Positions 1 to 11,106 of a DNA stretch of 64,000 nt are shown here, piece by piece. The stretch is taken from assembly GCF_011745365.1 (NCBI RefSeq), contig NW_024468913.1, forward strand, positions 2,542,001-2,606,000, in the 5' to 3' direction. Position 1 is the first letter of the stretch; each line of letters begins with the position of its first letter. Position numbers and translations under genes: made by a program. The stretch comes from Cryphonectria parasitica EP155. Lineage: Eukaryota > Ascomycota > Sordariomycetes > Diaporthales > Cryphonectriaceae. The notes beneath the pieces are model-generated. The model saw only the letters and a program-made list of their open reading frames with translations, had not been told where the DNA came from and made no database searches.

Positions 1-360
1 CTCGAGATACTCGTTCTCGGTATGAAGTGTGAGATCATGGGTCATGTCTAAATTATGAAAGTACCTGAGCACTTGTCCTTTCAAGCCCAGAAGCTGCGCA
101 AATGGCTGCTTCCTCTATCATGTTGTCGCTGCCATGCTGGCTAGCAAGGGAAGAAGGAACTCTTAGGAATTATGCTACTTGAGCCTTCCGTTCGAGTTGA
201 ATAAGTACAAGATGGGCAAGCGCGGTGTAGACCAACACTAATAATTAGGCAATCGAGCCTGTATTTCGCAAGAAGCTTCCTTGGCAGCGAGTGCAAACCA
301 GAATTGCAAGTCCATTCAGGCTGGTCAAAATTACTTCTTTGCGCTCTCCTCTTGCGTCTC
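1..360. other. 3' flank of the bHLH-transporter gene
   Basis: No gene is seen. This is the region downstream of the stop codon at 361-363 of the minus-strand gene. It probably contains the 3' untranslated region and the window edge. Confidence 0.5.
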
Positions 361-1006
361 TCAACCCTCCACCGGCGACCGACAAGTAAACGCATTCACC
401 TGTGGGGTCTCAAACGCCGCAATCAGAGACTTAATCGCAGAATAGCAGCCCAGACCACTGACGACCAAAGAACACAGTGTGTAGAGCGTAAGCAAGATAC
501 AGAGCCACCAGTACCGGCCCATATACCCCCTGACAATCCTCTTGAGACCGTGATCCTGGCGTTGCACCTCGCCCGTGTGCGGGTCGAACGGTGTCTCTCC
601 TCGCATCGCCTCCCTCTGCACAAAGAACCCCAGTCCAATAAGGGCAGGGAATGTGTAGGTGAACTGCACGAAAAAGAGAGCGGCGGTGAGACCGATCAAG
701 CCATAGAAATCCGGGATGGCGGCAGAGATGATGAAGGCGACGGACCAGAAGACGGGCACCACGGCTGCCCAGCACCATTTGCCTCGCTTGGTGGTCAGAG
801 GGGGGAAATCGAAGAACTCGATCAGGACGTTGTTGTAGATAACCTTGATGCCGATGTTGCCGTAGAGAGTGGCGGCGATAATGCCTGTGATGACTGCCAG
901 GACATTGCAGACGGTCTGCCAGGCGTAGGGGGACAGGCCTTGGTAGGAGAGCTGTGGGAAAGCGACAATTAGTCAAGTCTCCTGAATGTACTTTTACCTC
1001 ATTTGC

Positions 1007-1044
<38 letters not shown>

Positions 1045-3345
1045 AAGGTGTACAACGAACCTGGTTCGCATATTGTCCTTGGAAGTAGTACTGATATGAC
1101 CCGTAGATCATATAGACCGAGTAAATGAAGAACTGCGCTCCCCACATCACCTTGAGAAAGTCGCGAGGCCGCTGCAACTCAGCCATGAACTCGATAAACA
1201 GCTGCGCGCCAGCATACGCATAGACACCCTGCATAAGACCCACAACGGAGCCGATAAACCCATTGTCGGACGGCGGCACGGACGCGTAAGTCACGACAGG
1301 AGGATACGAGCCGTCGGGGAGCTGCGTCACAGAAGCTGACAACGTCGCAGCACCCGAGGAGCCAGCTTGTGCTGCGGCATAGTTGGGCGGGCTGTGGGCA
1401 AAGACGCCCATCGAGATGAACATGATCAAGAGGTTGATGAAGACGGCCCAGTTGGCCAGCCACGTGAAGCGGGACAGCGTCCGGATCTGCCCCATCACGT
1501 AGCCGACGATGGCCCAGATCAGACAACAGATACAATAGCAGAGGCGGAACTTGGAGATCTGGGAGATGGACTGTCTGCAGAGAAGGTCGTCAGTATAGGT
1601 TGTCGGTAATTCTATGTCCGCCGACGATGCGTGCAAGCCATGAAGGAAAGAAAAGAAGGAGGAGAAGGAAAGGAAATTGCACACACATACCCATTGCTGA
1701 TGATGATATTTCCTACAGACAGCAGAAGCAGGAGGGCCTGGGACCCGTTGACCAACCAGCGAAAGTATTTCCCATAGGTGCGGTAAGCCAGGTCGCCATA
1801 GTTCTTGGCGGGGAATTCATAAGAATCAAGGTTGAACTTGATGTCCTCTTCCCCGTCATCCCAGAAGGTGTTGGCATCAAGAGCATCATTGCTGAAGTGG
1901 CCATTCACGTCGCCCTCCGGGCTGATAGAGTGCAGATCACCGCTGTGGTTCGTGCCATTCAGCGGCTCTCCCTTGTAGTCGGTGTGGTTCGGGACTCTCA
2001 AGCCGGTTCCCGAGGTTCGTGAGTAGGTGAAGTCCGACAATTCGTTCTTGGCCATAGCCTCGAGAAGCTCCGTCTGCATCCTCTTCTCGTCCTCGGTGAT
2101 ATCGAAGGGCGCCTGGCCGCCGAGTTCCTGGAGCGCGTTGACCAGCTCCTCCTGCTGTTGTATCTTGGTCTGCAGCATCCACATGAGGTCGCGAGTCCAG
2201 CTCACGGCACCGTTCAGGATATCACCCTTGTTGGGCCCCTTGTCCTTATCCTCCAACGGAAGACCAGTGGTGATGTTTCCGGTATTGCCGCTGGTGGCTC
2301 GCCTCGCACCTGGTCCTGCTAGTCCGGACGTTGCCGACCCGGGGTTCGAGTTGCCTGTCAGGGTGGGAGACATGGGGGTGCCGTTCGAGATCATCTTGCG
2401 GATCTTCTCGTCCTCCAGCCTATGGGTGGGGACCAGCTTGCTGAGGTCCTGGATCCTCTCATTGATGTTGTCCCGTCTCCGCCTCTCGACAAGGTTGTGC
2501 GACTCCCGTCTGCGCTTCTTCTTGGCTTCCTGCTGCGACGACAGAGCACCACCCTGGCCGCCAAGCTTGGTGGGCATAGACGTGCCCTTCATCAAGAAGC
2601 CATTGATCTGAGCGCTGTGCAGCTCTGTCTGGAGGGGTGAAGAAAGGCCGGACCCTGGGAACGAGGTCATGCTGTTTGGTGTATGGGCCCAGTGTCCGGA
2701 TGGTGCCTTGGTATGGTGAGCTCCGCCCGCTCGTATCGGCTGGGCGCCGAATCCGTCCTGAGATCCCATCGACAGGCCCAGAGCGCCCATCTTAGGGGTG
2801 AGTGGGCTTCTCGCGGTGGAGGCCTTGCGCTGCATGGCCTGTGCCTGGAGTCTCTGTCGGGCCTGCATGAAGTTGGAGTCGTTTGGGTCCTTTGGCATGC
2901 CCTCGGCGATGGGCGAGCCGCCGTATGACATGGGCGTGTGGAATTGTGGCGCGTGGATTGATTGGTACTGTGGCACATTGGACACGAAAGGGCTCTGGAT
3001 GGGATCCCCGTCGGGCGTGTTGGAGAAGCCGGGCATGTGTTGCTGCTGGTCGATGCTCGGGCGCGAGTTGTACACGCCGCTGTTCTGGTTGTAGTTCATG
3101 TTCATCTCGTTCATCCCACCAAAGTCATGGCCTTGCATGCCCGAGGGGGCTTCGGTTGGGCTTCCGAGCCCCTCCAACAGCTCATCATCGCCAAAGACTG
3201 CCGAGCCGCTGGAGAAGGCATTGTTCTGATTGTTGGAGTTTCCACCAAAGTTGTTCTGAAAGCCTTGGTTGAAATTGAGATCATTTGGGTTTATGCTGCC
3301 GCTTGCGTGGCCGCCACCGAAGTGGCCAAAGGCCTGTTGGGCCAT
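361..3345 (-). CDS. bHLH transcription factor fused in frame to a truncated AAAP amino-acid transporter
   Basis: Three exons read as one frame: 3345-1691, 1574-1061 and 951-361, predicting about 919 residues. Introns 1690-1575 and 1060-952 have GT-AG ends and restore the conserved transporter sequence exactly. Residues 1-270 are Asn/Gln/Ser/Gly-rich. The basic region and helix 1 lie near 275-305 (motif NLVERRRRDNINERI), followed by a long loop and helix 2 near 374-405, as in RTG3-like fungal bHLH factors. After an acidic stretch (FWDDGEEDIKF, ending near residue 504) the frame runs straight into transporter sequence (LDSYEFPAKNYGDLAYRTYG), then about nine hydrophobic segments and a normal C-terminus (FTCRSPVEG). 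The first two transporter helices, which in this family contribute to the substrate site, are absent. No stop, promoter-sized gap or intron separates the halves. The start at 3345 (MAQQAF) was chosen because the 64 upstream in-frame codons look like leader. The alternatives are an assembly join, or a separate downstream transcript. I am sure of both domains and less sure that one protein is made. Confidence 0.75.
952..1060 (-). other. Intron 2 of the bHLH-transporter gene, with CA/GA microsatellite
   Basis: The donor is GTTCGT after QGQYANQ and the acceptor is CCCACAG before LSYQGLSPYAWQ. The intron carries a (CA)n-(GA)n dinucleotide tract at about 1010-1044 on the plus strand. Confidence 0.85.
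1575..1690 (-). other. Intron 1 of the bHLH-transporter gene
   Basis: The donor is GTATGT directly after the codons for IISNG and the acceptor is CTGCAG. Splicing joins GG to ACAG, giving IISNG-QSISQISKF, a continuous transporter helix boundary. Reading through the intron instead gives a low-complexity Ser/Phe tail and a stop at 1612. Confidence 0.88.
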
Positions 3346-6300
3346 AGTGGGTTGCAAAATGCTTGTCGAGGTGGCGGGTTGTTGTGAGGTCGTATCAAAT
3401 GTCGATCTTAGTTGCCCTGGCTGATCGATGACTCGAAGAGACGATGGACCGACTGGGGAAAGCACCACGCCGCTTTGTCTTCTCTCCTTGTCGCAAAGGT
3501 GTTTTTGGGGAGGTGGAAATTCTGCTGGAGACGACAATCAGCTCTGTGGGCACACAAACATAAGGAAATCAGATCGGTCGGATATGAGCTGTCTGTCTGA
3601 TTTGAGGTTTGAGGCTTGGTTGCAGGAAGGCTGAAGAGGGGTCAAGGGAAGCCGAGGGGCGCAGACAGAGAGAGAGGAAAAGAGGGACAGCGCCGCACCA
3701 AGTTGCGGTCAGCGAAACCGGGGACTCTGGAAGCCGGAACTCCCGACCAGTTACATCCTCTGTGGTCCAGAGTGTAGCTATTTTGGGGGGCTGCAAGCTG
3801 ATACGAGGGAAAGAGGCGACAGGAAGGGAAGACGGTGATTTCTTACTGTTCTGCAAGCGAAAGCCCGGGGGTGGGGAGGAGGGGGATAATAGATAATGTG
3901 ACAGCTCAGCAGTATGCCATGAACCCTCTTGAGGCTGTACGTCGTATGGATTCTTAGTGGGGCTTGGCGGGCGACTGCACTCGGGACGATCGGGTCAATT
4001 TAGGCAGAGGAAATGCAAACCAGCAGTAAAAGGCGGCGACGTTGTTAGTACGACTTTGAGTTGTGATGGATGGCGTTGAAATGCAATTTCATGCCGGAGT
4101 TGAATGGGCGGCGGAGAGAGACGAAGACGAGAGAGGGTTGGGTGCCTGCGAATATAAGTCGTCGGAATTGACGGGTGTGGGTTGTTGCGTCTTGGAGTGT
4201 AAAAAGATGACTTGAGGGGGCTAGAACGTCGAGTCCAGGTCCGAGGGGAGGATGTCCTAAAGAGGCACGGAAAGGTTCTGAACTTTCCTGGACCTGGTTG
4301 GTTTTGGGGGGGGGGGGTCGAAGAGTTGCTGTGGCGGGCGGGAGCTTGGACAGACCGCTTTGCTGGGATGGGTCCTGTAACTGGCAAAGGGAGCCTGAGC
4401 CTTCTCAGCGCCAGTCCTAATATTGGACTGGAAAGCGCGGTAGGGGATAAATAAATCGAGATAGTACCGCCACCAGGTAAGGTGATAAGTCCGAACGAAG
4501 ACTATAAAACAAAAACAGGTATGAAGCAACCACAAAAGGGAGAAAATAATCAGATAACTGAGAGAGGAGACAGAAAGAGAGAAAATGAAGAGGTAAAAGT
4601 GATCAATAAAATTATTGAAAGTTAACAATCAAGTTGGGTCGTGCGCTGAACAGGTTGGAAAAGTAGACGTGGGCTTGCGATTGGGCGTTGGGCGGCGACA
4701 CGAGCTCCCTTTTCAGCTTTCAGTTCAGATCTGAACCTTGGCGTTTGGGTGGGTTTGGGTTGGGTTCGAGAGCGGATCCCCCTTCTTGTTTCTTCTCTTG
4801 TCTAGAATCTGGAGAAGAGGTGGTAAGAGGAGAAAATGCTGGGGTTGTTTCCTGGAGAGACAAGTTCTCGACAAGGGGGGTTCTGGAAGGGTGTAGGGGA
4901 GGTACTATAGCGCATGTATAGCACTATGGTACAGCGCTGTGGGCACTCTGGTCAGCGCTGCCGTCCACTGATTCACTTCCGGGGACGGTGGATCGACAAT
5001 ACCCGAGCAGGCCTAGCGCCGGAGAAATTCCCGAGGGCTACGGCGGGGAGGGGGGCAGGCTTGGAGATGGCAAGAACGGGTCCGATTCTTGTCTCTTTCT
5101 CGCTGCAGGTTCGAGGATGAATGTGTGCTTGTGGGTGGGTGGGTGGACCACGAATCTGAAATGGTCCAAATTGAAATTCTCAAAAGAGTGAAAGTGGCGG
5201 CGGGTTGAGGCTGGTTGCTGATGTGTAGTCCACAGCGCCGAAACTGGTGTTTTGGTTGCCCAGGTGGAGGACGAAACCAGTTTACTGCTGATGGTGTCAG
5301 CTTTCTGGTCGACTGGATTAAAACGCTGTTCGTACGAGATATGAGTACGAGGTGTGAATGTGGAATCGGCTGCTCGCAGCGCTGCTGCAAATGCAGGGCT
5401 AATATTGCCCGCCGGATCTATGATACCGTAGAATTCTGTGCTTCTGTGAAAGGAGCAACTCGAGGTGACACTGGAGTTGCGTTGCGGTTGTGTTGCTGAC
5501 CTTTTATGGATTTTCCCCACTTCCTCTCTCAGTGCGACACAACGCCGAACTATACGCCGACCGGATTTGTCGTCTGGCGAGATAAGTTGGTTTTGCCTTT
5601 CTGAATGACCTCGTTTCGATATCTTGAGATCAATGATTGAGAGTCTGATGAGATATTCTTGTCAATATAGCCTCTTGCTCCAACGATCTCTTCTTTTTTT
5701 CTTTCTTCTTCTTCTATTCATTCTCCTCGTCCTCTGGACATGCAAAACCCCACTCGTTCTTCCGGGGGGTAAGGGCGGCGGCAGCGGCAGCAGCAGCAGC
5801 GTACCTCAATCGCGAGTGGTCAGATTTGGAGCCTCTCCCGGCTCAACGTCGGACAGGACCTTGACGGTATGCGATGCACAAGGCGAACAGGTCCACTTTG
5901 GTTATGGAGCTAAAGAGCTGCCGTGCACTCAAGTCCTGTAGGATTGGCGGGGGTGCCGATCTGTGATTCGCCTCTTTCTCGTCTTGTCAAATCAGATATA
6001 TCCGCCTCGGACGGTAGGCCCTTCAACGTCCACCAGCGGGCTGGTCTTCCTTTGATCCAACTCTCTTTTTATCTGGGTCGTAGGTGGGGTGGGCGTTCAT
6101 CCCAGACTGACGTCGTGCCGCAACAAGTGCTTCGAGTCTTTTGCGAAGATCGTTGAGGGGTAGCAGGTAGTGGGTGGTTGCAGGCAGGCAGTCTTGCCGG
6201 GGGTGGTTGCCCTGCGTGTGTGCCTCTCTTTCTCTGTTGATCCGTGATCTGAACACGGCATATCGTATCGTAAGCCAACACTGTCCCTACTCGTCCCCAT

Positions 6301-9138
6301 CATCCAAGACGTCAAGGGACTGCGTGAGCCTCTTACCTAATGCCTGATTATGCAATCTACTTTCGCCTTGAGGAGAGAAAGAAGGGCTGCAGGTCGGGGA
6401 AAGACGCAGGGGAACTCTTCTGTGGTCTGTGGTCGATACTTATTTATATAATCTGTGTCTAAGTTAAGGTCCTCCCATGCTGTAAGTGTATTGGGTCAAG
6501 ATGCGAAGCCGAAAGACGATGTGGCAAGAGGGAGAGGAGACAGGATGAAGTTTGGATGTATCTGCAGGCCATACCCACTTATATACTCTACACTATCTCA
6601 ACACCCTTCCCTGCAGGAGAGGTCATGTATGTATATCTGTCTGGAGGGTACTTGAGTCTCCTGACTTCTCTATACGTATGGAATGGTGTGAAACATAGAG
6701 AGAGGGTAGACTACGACACCGCCTCAGTTGCTTTTCTCACACTGTAGCAGCAGCAGCAGCAGCAGCGACAGGAGCAGCAGTCCTGGCTGAGGACGAGCTG
6801 TCCCGTGTAGGGTGGTGTACTGTAGGGATATGGTAAATGCACCGGGAAGTTTTCGTGGTAGTTTCCATCAAGGGAGAGATGGGGAGACGAAAGGACATGG
6901 ACATTTCCGGATGGTACGGGGGAATAGGGTGGTGGGCATGCATCCAGCGTGACTCGTGTAGTCATCCCAACCTAAGACATCGAGGCACACCACAAGGTGG
7001 TACTTGGCTAAGCGATGGCTTCGACAGACCCCCTTCTCCAGCACGTTCGACGTCATGCCGTCTCTCTGTATAGTGATTTTTGCCAGCGGCAAGGCCGGCC
7101 ATAACATGGATATTGATCATCTCGCGCACCCTCTCAACTCTCGCTCTGCCGCGCTGCTGCATGAAGGAGGCCTGTTGTGGTGGCCCAGGTCTAAGATCGC
7201 CCAGATCTTCAAAAGCAAAAAGTTGAGACAAGCATACGAGGTTGGCGGACGCGATGGATGCCGTGCCCGGTGCCTCGTCCTACCCGACCGGTGAACGCCA
7301 TCAGTGGATTCTAGAGCGACTGCAAGCCAGCCAGCCAACCAGCCAACCAGCCAACCAGCCAACCAGGCAGCCAGCCAGCCAGTTCAGACGAACTGACAAG
7401 GCCACGAATGGACTGCCTTGCCGGATCATGCATGTACAGACCTGATCACCAACTCAAATCAACGGGACCGAAATTCCAAAAGCCTACCCTCCTTGTGCCC
7501 CAGCGTCAGAAGGCTACCTGTACTTTTGTGATATATCACCGGCCGGCAGTACAGTCTAGGCCGCTTCCTCCCCCCTCCCCCCTCCCTTTCGTCCCTCCAC
7601 GATCCTACACTGTGCGTGACGAGTGGGCTACCTTGCCCGAGGAGCTGTCCCCTTTCGTGGCTCAGGTGGCTCTGTGCTTGATCAAGGTTTGGTGGGGCGC
7701 ACGACCTCCCGCGGCGGCATAAAAGCCAGCCATGGGATTTTAAACTTGGCGGTTGCAAATGCCATCTTGACCAGGGAGGCGAAGACAAGATCCGCATCGT
7801 ATCAGCAACTAGCAGCGGTCATGATACCCAGGACCACACGGCACGCAGTCTGGAAAGGACAAAAACCGGATCTGGAGCGAAAAGGTTGGACGCCTCTCAG
7901 AGAGAGGTGTGGTAGGACATCCTTGCGGTCGATTGCTGCGAGCTGCAAGATGGAGGGCAAGACAAGATGGCCCATTTTCATCTCCAAGTCAAAAGAAGAG
8001 CAGGAGCCAGTCGGAGGATCTGGAGACGGGCAAGTGCCGTCTGCAATGTGGCACGGGGCACATCACGGCCCTCCCACTTGCAGGTCAGATCCGCGCTGCA
8101 GACCCACTAATTTCAGCAGGGGTTACATCCGCGCGCGCTGGCCCAAGGACTCCAACGTCGTCTCTTCGTCGGTCGTCCTCGGTTCTTGCCTCTCTCTACC
8201 TACCCTCTACTTCTACTATACAGTAACAGCCAAAGCTCTAGGATCGCTCTCCTGAACGCAACATCCACACACCCATACCCACAAGCTGCACTACCCTCCT
8301 CGGGCACTGGAACCTGTCACGCCCGCATTTCTAGCACCCTTTCTAACGTTATCTTGTATCACTTCTTTTTACCCTTCCTGCGTGCCCACCTTCCCCCCCC
8401 CCCCTCCTTCAGCCGTCACCATACGCGTGGCTGTCCAGGCTGCTAGAAATACACTTCGTGTTGGGCCACATCGCCTGTCCCATCAGCAGCCTGCGTTCGA
8501 GCTCTGGAAAGAGAGAGAAGGGGAGAGAAGGGGGCCTTCCCAAGCGAGAGGGTCTAGATTTACGCCAGCCACAAGCCTCTTGCGTGTCTGACTCTTGATA
8601 CTTTGCGCAGACGAGAGCACCAGATACGTACATACATACATACATACGTCGTCGTCGTCATCGTCACACCCAAGGCCAGCCCGGTTGACACTTTTCGATA
8701 CTGTGTGGTGCGCCTCGCCGTACTCGCCACACTAGGTTTCGATACTACCTCCTCCTCCAACACACAACCTGGTCACCTTGAGGGTCACAGCCTTGTTCTG
8801 TTCGACCTGCCAGCAGACCCTTAGCAGCGCTCTGGCCCCCTCATACAACCCTCCTTCTGAAAAGATACCGACCAATAGCCTTCTTTACTTTGGACACCAT
8901 CCCCCTCCTCACCCCCCTCCTTCTTTCGAATCCATATATCACAAGCCAAGTTTATCGACAAACCCTCGTTCGGGGGCAGGGTCATTCGGCCACCCTTTTG
9001 CGACGCTATAACCTTCCACCGCGGAGCTCTTGGTCCTAAGGTTTACAAGAAGTTGGGAAAAGGGTTTCAGGAAGACCTACCAAAGGCAACACGCCCGGAA
9101 CGCCCGAAATACAGAAACAAGAAGATCACGCGGCCAAG
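3346..9138. other. 5.8 kb gene-poor spacer between the bHLH-transporter gene and SFT2
   Basis: Divergent 5' flanks of the bHLH-transporter gene and SFT2. Short open frames occur on both strands, but none has recognisable domains, consistent codon use or convincing splice structure. The region contains homopolymer G/C runs, a CAG-type tract near 6749-6770, a CCAACCAG-type minisatellite near 7323-7382 and a CATA/CGT tract near 8629-8662. It probably holds long leaders and regulatory DNA for both genes. Confidence 0.5.
7323..7382. repeat. CCAACCAG-type minisatellite
   Basis: About 60 nt of tandem GCCAGCCA / ACCAGCCA units, slightly degenerate at both ends. It lies in the bHLH-SFT2 spacer and has no coding association. 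Confidence 0.85.
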
Positions 9139-10585
9139 ATGGCTTCAGCATCATTTCGCGAGCAGATGAATTCCCTGGGTTGGTCGCGGCGCGGCGAGGA
9201 TGAACCTATCAACACCTCCCAGCAGACCGGCCTTCTGTCATCCATCAAGTCGTTGAACCCGTTCGGTGACCGTGGCTACGTGCGCTTGCCCACGACTGAG
9301 GGCGCCGGTGCCCCACTGCCAGCTTCCTCGAGGAGGGAGGAGGAGGAAGGGTGGTTCGCGCGTGAGTTGCCCAACAAGTTCGGTACCCATAACTATACAC
9401 TCCACTCGAGAGATAGAGACAGAGAGAGAGAGAGAGAGAGAGACTCGTTTCCCCTTTTGCAGGACCCATATGGCCATACGAGCCTTGGGACGGCACTTGA
9501 TGAGAAAGAGGGTGTCTTGCCACACCAGTGACTCAAATCCTGGAAACTTGGCCATTACCTGATCTGCACCATCTACATCTATCTGAAATTCCTGGCGAAA
9601 GAGCAAGAGGCTGACTTGTTACCCTTTTGGTTTGGGCCGTCACAGTGAGCAGATGGGACCGGATGCTAGTCTTTGGTGCTTGCAACCTGGGCGCGCTTGT
9701 CTGCTTCGTTATCTGCTTCGCCCTCTTCCCGGTCTTGTCACTCAGGCCTAGGAAGTTTGTTATCTTGTAAGTTGTCACATTTTCCAGAATACTGTACCAT
9801 GTGGCCATGAAATAAGCCCGGGATAGCGCCCCCTCCCGCAGCTTATAGGCTACTTTGGGACGGGAGACCCCGTGGCACATCCCACGCACGCACGGGGTCC
9901 ACCCCATCCGCCCGTCCTCTCTGGAGAGGGAAACAAGCTTGTCTTCCTGCACTCACCCGTCGTGCATACGCTGTCGATCTCGCATGACTTGCCGAAGGGG
10001 TCCCTCCCTCGCCTGGTGACTGGTGAAGGTGACCTGCAAGGCACAAGCGTCCTACTCGCTCCTTTCCTCTCCTCCTTCTTTTCATCCGGATCTCTCGGGG
10101 AGCTTGCACTGCGGTGAGGGTTGCCGTCGAACTTGGCTGACCTGTTGACAGATGGACCCTTGGATCGGCGCTGTTCCTAGCGTCCTTTGCGGCTATGATG
10201 GGTCCCATGGCCTACGTTCAACACCTACTGTCTGGACCTAGACTACCCTTCACGGCCGCGTATTTTGGGTCTATCGCCCTCACTTTCTACTTTTCCATGG
10301 GGGTGAGTTATCACTGCCCCGTTCAGCAGATGTGCAGGACAAGCACACCACACGCCACACACGCGCTCCCTACCGTGATGCGTCTTCACCGGTTGCATTA
10401 GGCTGACACGGGCGTCCTGCCTGCCTCTCTAGTTACACAGCACTATCCTCACATTGTTCTCGGCGATCATCCAGATCGCCTGCCTTTTATGGTACCTAGT
10501 CAGCTACTTCCCGATGGGATCCAGCGGCCTACGCCTCGCTACTACATTCGGAGCTCGGCGAGCTGCGGCCTGGATGACTGGGTGA
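9139..10585 (+). CDS. SFT2: SFT2-family vesicle transport protein
   Basis: Four exons, 9139-9361, 9646-9766, 10152-10302 and 10433-10585, predict 215 residues, the usual size in filamentous fungi. All junctions have GT-AG ends and keep phase. The cytosolic N-terminus (NSLGWSRR, then SLNPFGDRGYVRLP) is typical of fungal SFT2. Four membrane segments follow at about residues 83-105, 111-132, 143-165 and 170-192, including FVICFALFPVLSLRPRKF and WTLGSALFLASF. The C-terminus is basic (FGARRAAAWMTG). In yeast the family acts with Got1 and the SNARE Sed5 in endosome-to-Golgi and intra-Golgi vesicle fusion. Intron 1 carries a GA dinucleotide tract, and reading through it or through intron 3 ends at early stops. 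It is divergent from the bHLH-transporter gene across 5.8 kb. Confidence 0.95.
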
Positions 10586-10907
10586 GCTGCGAGATATTGT
10601 CATCCATGCTTGCCAACAACACCAAGATTCCTTCTGGTGTAGTGGAGCACCAGGAGAGAGACACGGGGCGGCACCGACACAGTCGGGAAGTTTTCTTCAG
10701 AGGTAAAATAAAGAAGAAGAGAAGAAAATTAGGAAGTATTATTTTGTTCTCGAAATGCAACGCATTATCAGACGAAGATTGCCAATCGAGATCGTTGGTC
10801 ACGAGCGCAGGGCGTATGGAGCACTTTGGTTTCAGCGAGGGACGGGAAATGTGGAAAAATCATGGTGGGGCTGACGCCAAATGGCTTGCGGCCTGAGTCG
10901 AATGAGT

Positions 10908-11106
10908 AGTAGAAACAATATATACACCTCGTATCAATTTGTTAGTATTAACATATTTTTTAACAGCCGGTCTACTTACACCTATATATTCAGCTGCAGC
11001 TGTTAAACTTACAAATCCTAACTCCTCATTAGTATTAATATTTTTAACTAAAACAGCTATCCCTCTAAGTGATGTAGCAGCTGCGGATATTTTAGAAGAG
11101 AAAGTA
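10908..11106 (-). pseudogene. NUMT: fragment of a mitochondrial intron-encoded GIY-YIG homing endonuclease (NUMOD1 segment)
   Basis: An AT-rich island of about 200 bp in GC-rich DNA. Its minus strand encodes a clean peptide with a NUMOD1 DNA-binding helix-turn-helix signature: AVLVKNINTNEELGFVSLTA, then AEYIGVSRPAVKKYVNTNK and RGVYIV. It is preceded by ISAAATSLRG, the tail of a NUMOD3-like segment. Codons are those of fungal mitochondria (TTA Leu, AGA Arg, A/T third bases), unlike every neighbouring gene. In the family this part lies at the C-terminus of GIY-YIG endonucleases encoded in mitochondrial group I introns. The catalytic domain is absent and both ends run into unrelated sequence. 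I infer a recent transfer of mitochondrial DNA to the nucleus, and it is not expected to be functional. Confidence 0.85.

Noticed and set aside
5624..5941. 105-codon frame with a hydrophobic N-terminus that could pass for a secreted peptide
   Set aside because: The hydrophobic part comes from a TTC/CTT-rich tract. There is no conserved core, and it lies in the upstream region of the bHLH gene.
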